A DNA stretch of 64,000 nucleotides from an uncultured bacterium (GTDB taxonomy: Bacteria > Cyanobacteriota > Vampirovibrionia > Gastranaerophilales > Gastranaerophilaceae). Position numbers and translations under genes: made by a program. A model generated the notes under the pieces. The model did no database searches and was not told the DNA's origin. It saw only the letters and a list, made by a program, of their open reading frames with translations. Location: contig CASDRS010000005.1 in NCBI GenBank assembly GCA_949283255.1, positions 62,001-126,000 on the forward strand, given 5' to 3'. Shown here piece after piece: positions 53,228 through 63,033 of the stretch (position 1 is its first letter; the number at the start of each line of letters is the position of its first letter).

Positions 53228-54538
53228 TTACAGGGCCTTTAAGAAATCTTCAAGACAGCTAACCGAACGGCTGGAAATCATCTCTGCTTTTAGTTTTTTG
53301 TTTTTACGTTCTTTTTTAGGAAGAACAACAGGAGGAACCAAACCCCAGTTAGAATTTATTGGTTGAAATTTTGTATGATTTTCATCTGAAATATAGTGAG
53401 TAAGCGCACCAAGCATTGTCTCAGGGGGAAGTTCTATCAATTCCATGCCTGAAACATATCTTGCGGCATTAATCCCAGACAGCAAACCGCTCGCAATCGA
53501 TTCAGTATAACCTTCAGTTCCGGTAATTTGACCTGCAAAGAATAAATCCTTACGTTTACGAGTTTGCAATGTTGCATTTAGAATTTTTGGAGAATTTATG
53601 AACGTATTTCTATGCATAACTCCATAGCGTACGATATTAGCATTTTCAAGCCCGGGAATTGAATGCAAAAGTTCTTTTTGAGCTCCCCATTTCAGATTAG
53701 TCTGGAACCCTACAAGATTATAGAGAGTTTTTGCCGAATTATCCTGTCTTAACTGAACTACCGCATAATTTTCTATACCGGTACGCTTATCAACAAGTCC
53801 CACAGGTTTCATCGGACCAAATCTTAATGTGTCAACTCCGCGAGAAGCCAAAACTTCTATCGGGAGACAACTTTCAAAAAACTTCGCACCTTTTTCAAAT
53901 GTTTTCAGCTCAATTTTCGGAGCATTAATAAGGATATCATAAAACCGCTCATACTCTTCCTTGTTCATCGGGCAATTTATATAAGAAGCCTCACCCTTGT
54001 CATAACGAGATGCCATAAAAGCCTTATCAAAATCAATACTGTCATACTCAACAATAGGAGCAATAGCATCAAAGAAGTGAAGATGTTCACTTTGAGTAAA
54101 TTCTTTAATAGAATTTGCAAGTGCCTCGCTTGTTAAAGGCCCCGAAGCCATAATAACAACTCCATCTGGAATTTTTGTAATTTCTTCTCTTACGACTTCA
54201 ATATTTTCTTCGCTTAAAATTCTATCCGTAACTTTTTGAGAAAATGCTTCTCTATCTATAGCAAGAGCCCCGCCTGCAGGAACAGCACAAGAATATGCAA
54301 TATTTATAAGCTCCCCGCCCAAAACCTGCATTTCTTTTTTCAGAAGTCCGGACGCATTAGAGCAATCTGCAGAGCCTAAGCTGTTGGAACAAACGAACTC
54401 TGCGAACTTATCAGTAACATGCGCACCAGTAGTTTTCACGGGACGCATTTCATATAGTTTAACTTTAATCCCTCTTTTTGCAAGTTGTAAAGCAGCTTCC
54501 GAGCCTGCCAAACCTGCACCGATAACTTTTACTTCCAT
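53228..54538 (-). CDS. trmFO: Methylenetetrahydrofolate--tRNA-(uracil-5-)-methyltransferase TrmFO
   Basis: 436 residues. FAD/folate-dependent enzyme that makes m5U54 in the T loop of tRNA. FAD site VIGAGLAGSEAALQLAKRG, then EFVCSNSLGS (Cys of the family), later ASRGVDTLRFGPMKPVGL and FAGQITGTEGYTESIASGLLSGINAAR. All conserved blocks are present and in order. Start ATG is clear. Stands alone. Confidence 0.95.
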   Translation of the reverse strand: MEVKVIGAGLAGSEAALQLAKRGIKVKLYEMRPVKTTGAHVTDKFAEFVCSNSLGSADCSNASGLLKKEMQVLGGELINIAYSCAVPAGGALAIDREAFSQKVTDRILSEENIEVVREEITKIPDGVVIMASGPLTSEALANSIKEFTQSEHLHFFDAIAPIVEYDSIDFDKAFMASRYDKGEASYINCPMNKEEYERFYDILINAPKIELKTFEKGAKFFESCLPIEVLASRGVDTLRFGPMKPVGLVDKRTGIENYAVVQLRQDNSAKTLYNLVGFQTNLKWGAQKELLHSIPGLENANIVRYGVMHRNTFINSPKILNATLQTRKRKDLFFAGQITGTEGYTESIASGLLSGINAARYVSGMELIELPPETMLGALTHYISDENHTKFQPINSNWGLVPPVVLPKKERKNKKLKAEMISSRSVSCLEDFLKAL

Positions 54539-54609
54539 AAAATCAGTTTACTTTCGAGACAATCTACTGTCAACTAAAAAAGTATGGTATAATAAAACGT
54601 GAGGTATTT

Positions 54610-55029
54610 ATGAAAAAATCTGAACTTAGTTTAATGAATTTAGAAAATAGCTTTAATAAGCTTAAAGAATGCTATGAAGACTATTGCAAACAAGACAACG
54701 AAAAATTAAAAGGATACATAAAAGATTCTTGTATAAAGCGTTTCGAATATACTTATGAAACAGCAAAAAAAATAATGAATAAATTCTTAAAAAAAGAATA
54801 CGACAAAACCGAAAAAGAATTGTCTATAAATAATATTTTCAGAGAAATGTATGGACTTAATTTAATTGAAAATTTTGAGAACTGGACAGAATACCGAGAG
54901 CTTAGAAATATTACTTCACACGAATACAATGACAATAATACATATAAAATAATTGAGGTTATCCCCAAATTTATACAGGATATCAGATATTTAATTGATA
55001 ACTTGAACGGGGTATTACAAGATGATTAA
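54610..55029 (+). CDS. HEPN-domain protein (HI0074 type), toxin of HEPN-MNT pair
   Basis: 139 residues. All-helical; the RNase motif R-x4-H with trailing Tyr is visible in LRNITSHEYN. HEPN toxins of this family cleave RNA or tRNA, and the paired MNT antitoxin blocks them by adenylylating the Tyr next to the motif. SD GAGG. The last 8 bp overlap the MNT gene, as is usual for this TA type. Confidence 0.85.
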   Translation: MKKSELSLMNLENSFNKLKECYEDYCKQDNEKLKGYIKDSCIKRFEYTYETAKKIMNKFLKKEYDKTEKELSINNIFREMYGLNLIENFENWTEYRELRNITSHEYNDNNTYKIIEVIPKFIQDIRYLIDNLNGVLQDD

Positions 55030-55312
55030 GGGAATAACAGAAAAAGAAGAAACAATTATAAAAGAACTTCTCAAAGGTTATCCTTATGATTTTTATTATT
55101 ATGGCTCCAGAGTAAATGGGGATTATACAAAATCATCAGATTTGGACATCCTTGCAAAATCAGAAAAACCAATCGATTATTTAATTCTTGCAGTTTTGGA
55201 GAGGAAATTTAACGAAAGCAAAATTCCTTATGTAGTTAACATATCAGATTATGCGCAAATGGATAAATCTTTTTATAAACTTATTGAACCTACACTGGTA
55301 AAAATTTTTTAA
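55022..55312 (+). CDS. MNT-type minimal nucleotidyltransferase, antitoxin of HEPN-MNT pair
   Basis: 96 residues. Minimal nucleotidyltransferase: YYYGSRVNGDYTKSSDLDILAKS contains the GSxxxGx(n)SDLD metal motif with both Asp residues. Its predicted job is transfer of AMP to the HEPN toxin. Normal length for the family. Convergent with aroC, one base apart. Confidence 0.87.
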   Translation: MIKGITEKEETIIKELLKGYPYDFYYYGSRVNGDYTKSSDLDILAKSEKPIDYLILAVLERKFNESKIPYVVNISDYAQMDKSFYKLIEPTLVKIF

Positions 55313-55313
55313 A

Positions 55314-56351
55314 TTAAATGTAGTCGCATGGGAAATTTAGCATCATTTCGTTTGCAAGAACACAAGCAATACGGGCTTCTGCTACAACTGAACAAGCCTC
55401 AACAGCGCAAGTATCTGAGCGCTCAAAATGCGCCGTTGTTTCTGTCATATTTGAACTATCAACGGTGTTTAAAGATTTCTTAAGTGTTGGAATTGGCTTC
55501 ATCACAGCTTTAACAACAAGAGCCTCTCCGTTAGTCATACCGCCTTCGACTCCACCTGCGTTATTGGTTTTTCTGTTAACTTTACCATCTTTCAAAAACA
55601 TCTCATCATGGAACTGACTCCCTGGGATTTTATATGCGTCCTCACCGCTTCCGAATGAAACAGACTTTACAGCAGGAATACTCATAACAGCCTGAGCAAT
55701 TTTGCCATCCAAAGCCCTATCCCAATGAACATGAGACCCCAAACCAACAGGCAAATTATTAAAACATACCTGAAATTTTCCGCCTAAAGTATCGCCGGCT
55801 TCCTTAGCCTTATCAATCTCAGAATGAAATTCTTCCTCAGTTTTTCCATCTCCAATCTGAATTATATCCGATGACCAACTTATGCCGTAATGCTTCAGTA
55901 ACAACTTAGCAACAGAACCTACAGCAACTTCAATAGCTGTTTTTCTGGCACTTGAACGCTCTAAAATATTTCTCAAATCTTTTTGGTTATACTTTACACT
56001 GCCTGCATAATCGGCATGCCCAGGACGATATGCGGTAAATGACTTTTCATCTGTCTCATCCTCAGCTCTCGAACTCATAATCTTTTGCCAATTTTCAAAA
56101 TCTTTGTTGTAAATAACCAACGTAACAGGTGAGCCTAATGTCTTGCCAAACCTGACTCCTGATGTTATTTCCACGCAATCAGATTCAATCCTCATTCTGC
56201 CACCGCGCCCATAACCCTGTTGACGACGCTTTAACTCTGAATTTATAAATTCCAAATCTATCTCAAGACCTGATGGGAGTCCCTCTATAATAGCCATCAA
56301 ACACTTTCCATGACTTTCTCCGGCCGTCAAAAACCTAAATTTCTCTAACAT
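55314..56351 (-). CDS. aroC: Chorismate synthase
   Basis: 345 residues from ATG 56351 (SD GGGGGAT); six codons of open frame precede it. Last step of the shikimate pathway; needs reduced FMN. Conserved blocks: TAGESHGKCLMAIIEGLPSG, RRQQGYGRGGRM, RPGHADYAGSVKYNQKDLRNILERSSARKTA, and NNAGGVEGGMTNGEAL. Start overlaps the stop of the solute-binding protein gene (TAATG). Confidence 0.95.
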   Translation of the reverse strand: MLEKFRFLTAGESHGKCLMAIIEGLPSGLEIDLEFINSELKRRQQGYGRGGRMRIESDCVEITSGVRFGKTLGSPVTLVIYNKDFENWQKIMSSRAEDETDEKSFTAYRPGHADYAGSVKYNQKDLRNILERSSARKTAIEVAVGSVAKLLLKHYGISWSSDIIQIGDGKTEEEFHSEIDKAKEAGDTLGGKFQVCFNNLPVGLGSHVHWDRALDGKIAQAVMSIPAVKSVSFGSGEDAYKIPGSQFHDEMFLKDGKVNRKTNNAGGVEGGMTNGEALVVKAVMKPIPTLKKSLNTVDSSNMTETTAHFERSDTCAVEACSVVAEARIACVLANEMMLNFPCDYI

Positions 56352-57130
56352 TACTGTTTTATCCCCCACTTTGTTTGAAGATCTCTGAGTTTACCACTGT
56401 GTTGCAACAATTCAATAGTAAAGTTTACAGATTCTCTTAACTTTTCAGATTCTTTTCCTTTTCTAAAAGCCACGGCATAAGGTTCTTTTGAAAATCTTTT
56501 ATCAAGAATTTTCACTGAAGGATCATCTAAAGCAAGGTTATACAATATAGTATCATCTGCAATCATAGCATCAGCTTCACCATTTTTTAATGCCTGATAA
56601 GCATGGGCATAATTTTTATACCCTCTTATAATAGCTTCAGGAGCGTTCATTCTAACACTCATTTCACCAGTTGAGCCGTAAACGATAATAACTCGTCTAC
56701 CGCTTAATTGTCTGATAGAAGCTATATCTGTATTATTTCTGACCAAAATAGCTTGTCCTGCCATATAATATGGGGTTGAAAAGTCGACAACCAATCTGCG
56801 TTGATCTGTAATTGACATAGTTGCAATAAGCATATCAACTTTACTGGAATTCAGCATGCTTATTCTATTTGATGCCGTAACTGGTACAAATTCAACAGCA
56901 TTCATATTGGTAAAAATATGTTTAGCAATAATTCTTGCAAGATCTATATCATATCCCTGAAGTTTACCTTCTATGTTTCTGTACCCAAAAGGTCTTGTAT
57001 CACTTCTTACACCTACAATAAGCTTGCCACGCTCTTTTATTGCCTGATAATCATCCTGAGGTTTTCTTGCAGAGCAACCTGTTAAGAACAAACAAAATAA
57101 CAGTAACGCACAAAATACTTTTTTAAACAT
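56351..57130 (-). CDS. Amino-acid-type ABC transporter solute-binding lipoprotein
   Basis: 259 residues. Lipoprotein signal with lipobox LTGC (Cys19), then a family 3 periplasmic binding protein: LIVGVRSDTRPFGYRN, GKLQGYDIDLARIIAKHIF, VDMLIATMSITDQRRLVVDFSTPYYMAGQAI, and GSTGEM. No permease or ATPase genes sit beside it; coupled instead to aroC. Ligand most likely a polar amino acid, not provable here. Confidence 0.9.
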   Translation of the reverse strand: MFKKVFCALLLFCLFLTGCSARKPQDDYQAIKERGKLIVGVRSDTRPFGYRNIEGKLQGYDIDLARIIAKHIFTNMNAVEFVPVTASNRISMLNSSKVDMLIATMSITDQRRLVVDFSTPYYMAGQAILVRNNTDIASIRQLSGRRVIIVYGSTGEMSVRMNAPEAIIRGYKNYAHAYQALKNGEADAMIADDTILYNLALDDPSVKILDKRFSKEPYAVAFRKGKESEKLRESVNFTIELLQHSGKLRDLQTKWGIKQ

Positions 57131-57331
57131 AAAAACCTCATATTATAATACTGTTATGATACTGAAACTTGATAACAATGTCAATTCGGATAAATTTTCA
57201 GCTATTAATTATAAGTATCTAAAATTTTTACTCAACAAATGTAAATTTTTGTAAATTTTATTGAAAAATACAACAGTTTTTCAACAAACAAACCGTTTAA
57301 ATATATATATAGAACGATGAGGATTATTGTA

Positions 57332-60300
57332 ATGGCTAAGAAATTACAAAAAAACAAAAGACGTGTAGTGGCTTCCGTCTTGGGGCTGTTAATGGTTATG
57401 CAGCAAGCTGTTCCGGTTATGGCGTACACAGCGCCTCCTGTAACTAATATTACAAACTCTGATGGGCGTCCGTTATTACCACAGCTCGGTGAATATAATA
57501 TTACGCCGGATATGGTTAATATTGCCCAAAAATTAGGTTTTAGAAGCTTCCAAGATTTCCAATTAGCAGCAGGTGATGTTGCGAACTTTGTTATGCAATA
57601 TTACAACATGGGTCAATGGGTTGATAAAAGTGGTGTAACTCACAAGTATGAAATAGGTCCAAGCATTGACACATTTATCGCTGCTGTACAAAATCAGATT
57701 AACATAAACGGTTTGGTTAACACTGTAAGAGAAGTTAATGGTGCTTTCCAACCTGGAGGTCAATTAATATTCGTATCTCCAAATGGTATGGTTGTTGGTG
57801 CCAGCGGTGTTTTGAACGTTGGTTCATTGTCTGTAATTACCCCAACTGAAGACACATTTAACAGATTTATTTCCGATATTCCAAAGGATGTTCCTTTGTA
57901 TGGTGATGTTGTAAACGTAACTCATCCGGACGGTTCAACAGGTACAATGCAAGACTATTTTGGTGTTAAAGGTGAAAAGACTTGGGATCCTTCAGTATTT
58001 TCTATTGACGGCAGTCAGTCTGTAAGATTGGAAAATGGTGCCATGGTTATGGCTAATAAGGATTTCGATGTTAATGCAGGTTCATTTATAGCAGCTAACG
58101 GCAGTGCAGTTCTTACAGGTGCTGATACCCACGGATTAAATGGTGGTAACAGAATTATTAAGCACGATGTTGCTGAATCTTTATTTGAAAACTTGGTTAA
58201 CACAGGCAATAGAGGTAATGCAGGTAATTTCAATGTTAAAACTTCTAACGGCTTTGATGCTCAAGCAGGGTCTCAAATTATTAACCTTGGTGCAGGAAAT
58301 ATAAGAATTACTAACACCGACACTGCAGGTATAAATATTGCAGGTGAAGTTAAGAATACAAATGGTTTATTAGAAGCAATCAACTCCGGAGAAAACGGAA
58401 TTAACATTTCAGGAACTGTTACAAACGCAGGCACTACAAATATCACAAATAATGCTGGCGGAACTAACGGTATCAAATTAACAGAAAGCGGAAAAATCAA
58501 TAATAAAGGGGCAAGCCTCAATATTGTAAACGATGCTACCGGAGGAATTGACCTAAGAGGTGTAATTACCGGTACAAACAGTGCAAAAATTAATATCACA
58601 AGCCAAAATTCAAATGTTACAATGGGTGATGCTGCAAATGAACACAACATTGTTGCAGATGGAAAAGTTACAATCAATGTAACTAATGGCGATGTATTGA
58701 ACAATGGTGTTAAGACAAACCACATTGTTACAACAAATGGTGCTGATTTGGAAATCAATGCTACAAACGGTGCTATTGGTGAAGAATTGGTTTGTGCAAA
58801 CGGTATCTGCACAGGTATCGGACCAAATGGAAGAGATTTAACAAAATCTATCAACACTTCTATTGACGGAACTATTAAGGCAATCAGTACTCAAGGTAAT
58901 CGTAATAAATCTGTTGTAAATATGGCAAGTATTGATAAGAATATGAATGTTGACCAGATTAAGGCAGATGGTAGAGTTATCTTGTTGGCTGATGCATCCG
59001 ATTCAGGATCTGCTGATTATTCAATTTTGAACAGCTCAAAAGATGGTAAGACTGCAAACGTTACAGGTGCAGGTATATCATTGATTGCTAGTGGCGGTAT
59101 TGGTGAATCAGGTGCAGGTAAGAGTTTGACATTTATTCAAACAAAAGGTGATTTTAACCAGGCTTATGTTGAAAAAGGTGTTCACTGGCAGGATGGCACA
59201 ATTGATTCAACTGCCGGAGAGGATTTTGCTCACAACAAAATTACAGACTATACACCTAATGCTCAATATGGCGTTGATATGTTAGCTAACAAGGGTGACA
59301 TTAACATCAAAGGTCTTGATAACGCAGACAATTCAAAGAGTGACACTGAGATTTGTGCAATTGTTGCAAGAAATGGCAGCATCAACGCAGAATTTTCAGG
59401 AGATACTCATATTGGCGAAGTCACTGCAAGTAAAGAAGTTAACTTAACAACACGTGGCCAATATATGATTATTGATCATCTTGGAGAAGTTCCTACATAC
59501 GAAAAAACCGGTGACTATTTCGGTGGCTATGATACAAAGGTTGTTCCAACACACGCCGATATTAGAGCACTTGATTTAGCTGAAATTGGCGGTAAAAATG
59601 AGACACCTCATTCAACTGTAGTTATCAAAAATGCTACTATTGCTGGCAAAGGCAATGGAAGACCAATGCACGACCAAGACTTAGAGATTGTAGCAGATCA
59701 CGCATACGCTGGTGGTTATGAGTTTATCACAGATACTCCTCACCGCGGCGAAGATGGAAAATCTTATTATAAAGAAAATCCTGCAACTAATAAGATTACA
59801 AATGCAAACAATCCTGATAGAGAAGTTTCTATAAGAGTTACAGCTGTAAGACCGGAACATGTTGAAGCTATTGATGCAGATCCTGACAGACGTATCTATT
59901 ATACAGGCGGTAGCTCACAAAATGATGATCCGGGCTATGACGGTTATGATAAAGATACTCATCCGGAAGATGAAGGAACTATTGAAGATGATGACAACCT
60001 CGTAGTTCCTGAAGACGAACCAGATGAACCGGATCCGCCTCCTGTAACAGATGATGATGACGATACCGACACAGACAACGACTTGGATGCTGATACCGAT
60101 AACGATATGGATTCCGACGCTGACTCTGATGCGGATACTGATGCTGACGCCGATACTGATGCTGATGCCGATACTGACGCTGACGCTGATACTGATGCTG
60201 ACGCTGATGTTGATGCTGATGCTGATACTGATGCTGACACAGATATTGATAACGATACAGATATCGACAACGATACAGATAATGATGACGATCCTAATCC

Positions 60301-60769
60301 ATACCCGGATCCGGATCCTGATCCTAACCCTGATAAACCGGATATACCAGCCATTACACCTGAAATTCCAGTTTATGCAAAGGCTATATCTCAGTTAAGG
60401 GATATCGAAGATATCATGCCGGCAACTGATAAACGTCAATTTATAAGATTTAACGCAAATGACGTTATGGGTGGCATTGAATTCTCTTCAACAGCAGACG
60501 TACAATCTATATCTAACATCTCAAGAGGTGGCGTTGCTTTAAGACACAACAAGACACTAAAAGTTGGTGACGTTGTACCTGTACATATTAAATATGGAAA
60601 TATTGAAGTTAATGCTGATGTAAAAATCGTATCAGCAAGCGATGTTCAAGCCGGAGGTCAATTCTTGAACCTTGACCAAGCTACTGCAAACAAACTGCTT
60701 TACTTAAGTATGGTTCAACCTGAAGCAGTTGCAGTTAACGAAAACGGTTTGTCATACAATAACCAATAA
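57332..60769 (+). CDS. LktA-type filamentous adhesin with C-terminal PilZ-like domain
   Basis: 1145 residues from ATG 57332 (SD GAGG); an ATG five codons earlier is less likely. Basic signal peptide (KKLQKNKRRVVASVLGLLMVMQQAVPVMA), then the start of the secreted adhesin: TAPPVTNIT and a haemagglutinin-type block with GGQLIFVSPNGMVVGASGVLNVGSLSVITPT. A long beta-helix region follows to about 850, then an acidic Asp/Ala/Thr repeat region (about 870-990), a Pro/Asp stretch and a C-terminal domain (about 1030-1130) with RQFIR and NISRGG, matching the RxxxR and NxSxxG motifs of PilZ. No TpsB transporter is encoded here. Confidence 0.85.
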   Translation: MAKKLQKNKRRVVASVLGLLMVMQQAVPVMAYTAPPVTNITNSDGRPLLPQLGEYNITPDMVNIAQKLGFRSFQDFQLAAGDVANFVMQYYNMGQWVDKSGVTHKYEIGPSIDTFIAAVQNQININGLVNTVREVNGAFQPGGQLIFVSPNGMVVGASGVLNVGSLSVITPTEDTFNRFISDIPKDVPLYGDVVNVTHPDGSTGTMQDYFGVKGEKTWDPSVFSIDGSQSVRLENGAMVMANKDFDVNAGSFIAANGSAVLTGADTHGLNGGNRIIKHDVAESLFENLVNTGNRGNAGNFNVKTSNGFDAQAGSQIINLGAGNIRITNTDTAGINIAGEVKNTNGLLEAINSGENGINISGTVTNAGTTNITNNAGGTNGIKLTESGKINNKGASLNIVNDATGGIDLRGVITGTNSAKINITSQNSNVTMGDAANEHNIVADGKVTINVTNGDVLNNGVKTNHIVTTNGADLEINATNGAIGEELVCANGICTGIGPNGRDLTKSINTSIDGTIKAISTQGNRNKSVVNMASIDKNMNVDQIKADGRVILLADASDSGSADYSILNSSKDGKTANVTGAGISLIASGGIGESGAGKSLTFIQTKGDFNQAYVEKGVHWQDGTIDSTAGEDFAHNKITDYTPNAQYGVDMLANKGDINIKGLDNADNSKSDTEICAIVARNGSINAEFSGDTHIGEVTASKEVNLTTRGQYMIIDHLGEVPTYEKTGDYFGGYDTKVVPTHADIRALDLAEIGGKNETPHSTVVIKNATIAGKGNGRPMHDQDLEIVADHAYAGGYEFITDTPHRGEDGKSYYKENPATNKITNANNPDREVSIRVTAVRPEHVEAIDADPDRRIYYTGGSSQNDDPGYDGYDKDTHPEDEGTIEDDDNLVVPEDEPDEPDPPPVTDDDDDTDTDNDLDADTDNDMDSDADSDADTDADADTDADADTDADADTDADADVDADADTDADTDIDNDTDIDNDTDNDDDPNPYPDPDPDPNPDKPDIPAITPEIPVYAKAISQLRDIEDIMPATDKRQFIRFNANDVMGGIEFSSTADVQSISNISRGGVALRHNKTLKVGDVVPVHIKYGNIEVNADVKIVSASDVQAGGQFLNLDQATANKLLYLSMVQPEAVAVNENGLSYNNQ
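60050..60290 (+). repeat. GAYGCNGAYACN-type repeat coding an acidic Asp/Ala/Thr spacer
   Basis: About 240 bp of 6-bp units (GAT-GCT / GAT-ACT and synonyms) coding DADADTDAD-type sequence between the beta-helix and the PilZ-like domain. Third-position variation shows selection for the amino acids rather than pure slippage. The region is also open in other frames by chance of composition. Confidence 0.85.
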
Positions 60770-60788
60770 TCGTCTATATGTATAAATG

Positions 60789-60820
60789 AAGCAGACAGAT
60801 TAATCTGTCTGCTTTTGTTT
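60789..60820. terminator. Terminator between the adhesin gene and pckA
   Basis: GCAGACAGAT / ATCTGTCTGC hairpin (60791-60812) followed by TTTTGTTTT. It overlaps the pckA stop at 60800 and serves the convergent genes. Confidence 0.85.
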
Positions 60821-62473
60821 TAATTTATCACATTCAGAGACGATATCTTCCAATACACGAAGAGCATCCTCTGGCAACTTGTCTCTACCGGCATAAGCTG
60901 TTTCACGTGTTTTTACAAAATCAACACGTCTTAGCATTGCCGCTAAAAATTTCTCTAAATAACTCTTAGCCCTTAAGGAAGCATCAAAACCGTTTACTTC
61001 CATAATTTCTATATTATAGAAATCTTCCCACTGATGGAAAATTGCTTTACCCTCTACAATTAATTCTATAATCTCAAGAGTTGTCTTTGCCGGAATATTC
61101 TTACCCATATAATCTCCGGTATTAAGAATATAACAATCAACTCCGCCTGAGATAAGTTGCTTAAACCGCTCATAATCCAACGCTAAAGGATGTACCCTGA
61201 ATGGATTTGCATAAGGTTCAAACACTAAAGCATTAGGGTCAACACCTTCTGCCAAACGTTCGGCTGCCGTACGTTTTGTCGCCAAGGTTGCACCCATTGC
61301 AGCTCCCAACTCAGCCCCCTTCAATTTCAAAACAGGCGGAAGTGTAGGATCTTTCATCAGCCAAAATATTGCATTCAACGGCTCATCTATCCTGTCTACC
61401 CTATTTGGAGTCCATAATCTTGACTTTACTGCTCGTCCATTGCCATTTCGTATATCCTCTGGCAATGAAACTACTCTACCGTCCTTTAATACAACAACAC
61501 CTTCATTCTGATGCGTTAAAATATATTTGTTCGCTTCATGACCTATCGGATAATCCACTGTCTTATCAAAATAAGAAGGTTCCAAAGCTATTGTAAACTT
61601 CTTCTCTACATTGGTTATGAATGCATCATCATGAAGTACTGCTATTTTATACTTATTATCGTGTTTTGCATGCGTTATTGTTGACTTGCCGGAACCGGAA
61701 AGCCCGAAGACGGCAAGCTGAAAAGTTTTATCTTTTGCCAGTTTATATTGTTTCATACCGCCATGACATGAAACATAACCCTCTCTTGCAGCAGCAGCCC
61801 ACGCAAGCGTCAATGTTCCTTTTTTATGCTCGCCAAAGTATCTCATACCAAGGATAGCAGCACAATTATTTTGAGGATCAAAAAATGTCAAACCGTAAGG
61901 AAAATCCGGATGTGACCAATCAGGATCCGAAAATACATATATGTCAGGTTCGTCTATCTGCTTCGACTGCGCATACATTTTCTCATATTCTTTATTAACA
62001 GATTGAAAATTTAACATCCAAGAATACAATGTATTCTCATATCCTTGAGGAACTAAAAGGTGTGCTTTCAGCATAAATTCTTTATCAAGCCCGATTATTG
62101 CATCTGCTTTGTACATAGAGCGATATCTGGTGTTGTATACTGCCTCTCTTATTATCGGAAGAAGTTTCGCTACATCGCAATCAGGTTCTCCCACAATTTT
62201 GCGGGCTGCAATACAACGCCCAACAACTGCGCCATCATTAAACAATAACTGGTTAGCATCTTTTGGCAATCCAAATTTCTCAGGCTGGTAAACAGGCATG
62301 CCTGTAAGCTCAACAGTTCCAGGAGAATTTAAAGCTAGCTCATAAGCATCCTCGACTGTGCTCACTTCCATCACATTATTTGCAAAAAACGGAACCGTTA
62401 CGGTAGCTCTTAATGCCGAAACTCGTCCATTACGCCAAAAATCATCATCACCATAAAAATCTTTTGTACACAT
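60800..62473 (-). CDS. pckA: Phosphoenolpyruvate carboxykinase (ATP-type)
   Basis: 557 residues. Interconverts oxaloacetate and PEP. P-loop FGLSGSGKST with HDDAF (metal Asp) just after; nucleotide-binding ILNTGDYMG late in the protein, and VSLPEDIRNGNGRAVKSRLWTPNRVDR in the middle. Layout fits the ATP-dependent family, somewhat diverged. Start ATG with AAAGGTG SD. Its start lies 27 bp downstream of tRNA-Met's 3' end on the same strand. Confidence 0.85.
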   Translation of the reverse strand: MCTKDFYGDDDFWRNGRVSALRATVTVPFFANNVMEVSTVEDAYELALNSPGTVELTGMPVYQPEKFGLPKDANQLLFNDGAVVGRCIAARKIVGEPDCDVAKLLPIIREAVYNTRYRSMYKADAIIGLDKEFMLKAHLLVPQGYENTLYSWMLNFQSVNKEYEKMYAQSKQIDEPDIYVFSDPDWSHPDFPYGLTFFDPQNNCAAILGMRYFGEHKKGTLTLAWAAAAREGYVSCHGGMKQYKLAKDKTFQLAVFGLSGSGKSTITHAKHDNKYKIAVLHDDAFITNVEKKFTIALEPSYFDKTVDYPIGHEANKYILTHQNEGVVVLKDGRVVSLPEDIRNGNGRAVKSRLWTPNRVDRIDEPLNAIFWLMKDPTLPPVLKLKGAELGAAMGATLATKRTAAERLAEGVDPNALVFEPYANPFRVHPLALDYERFKQLISGGVDCYILNTGDYMGKNIPAKTTLEIIELIVEGKAIFHQWEDFYNIEIMEVNGFDASLRAKSYLEKFLAAMLRRVDFVKTRETAYAGRDKLPEDALRVLEDIVSECDKLKQKQTD

Positions 62474-62500
62474 ACCAACACCTTTAATATATGTAAAAAC

Positions 62501-62561
<61 letters not shown>

Positions 62562-62572
<11 letters not shown>

Positions 62573-62824
62573 AGATATTAAGTTGTAAAGACATGTAAGC
62601 GGTAGCTTTTGCGCTACCTTCCTCTCCTCAAAAGGTACTTAACCTTTCTCGTCGGCAGAGTGCCACAGTCCCAGATATTAAGTTGTAAAGACATGTAAGC
62701 GGTAGCTTTTGCGCTACCTTCCTCTCCTCATATTAAGTTGTAAAGACATGTAAGCGGTAGCTTTTGCGCTACCTTCCTCTCCTCGAAAGGTACTTAACCT
62801 TTCTCGTCGACAGAGTGCCACAGC
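62562..62824. repeat. Three tandem copies of the region upstream of tRNA-Met
   Basis: Block of up to 100 bp starting with GCCACAGTCCCAGATATTAA (containing the tRNA 5' end) at 62562 and again at 62662; a shortened third copy starts at 62731 and runs to 62824. Each copy has the hairpin GGTAGC / GCTACC, and two of the copies AAAGGT / ACCTTT. The first two copies are 100 bp apart, the second and third 55 bp. The rest of the interval to 63033 shows nothing recognisable. Confidence 0.85.
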
Positions 62825-63033
62825 CCCCTGAATACCTAACTTTCTACCCGAATGTTTACATATTAATGTACAAAGAATTTTGTCGGAGTTCTTTACCTCC
62901 CCTCGGAAAAGCTTTTCAAAAACTGCTCCCAAGGCTGCTTACAACCCGTATTTTAACTCAAGTCGTAAAATCAGTACCTCTCTAATCTATCATCAATTAT
63001 GCTAAAAATCAAGTACATAATTAAAATTTATTT

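Noticed and set aside
58273..58857. 194-residue open frame opposite the intact adhesin
   Set aside because: Same reason: antisense of beta-helix codons gives membrane-like sequence by chance.
59959..60398. Long open frames on both strands across the adhesin Asp/Ala repeat (131 and 115 residues)
   Set aside because: They are by-products of the 6-bp repeat composition, giving Ser/Ala or Met/Leu/Thr low-complexity products without SD or homology.
62714..62985. 72-73-residue frames over the tRNA-linked repeats
   Set aside because: They cross repeat copies and hairpins, with no SD and no similarity; likely noncoding.
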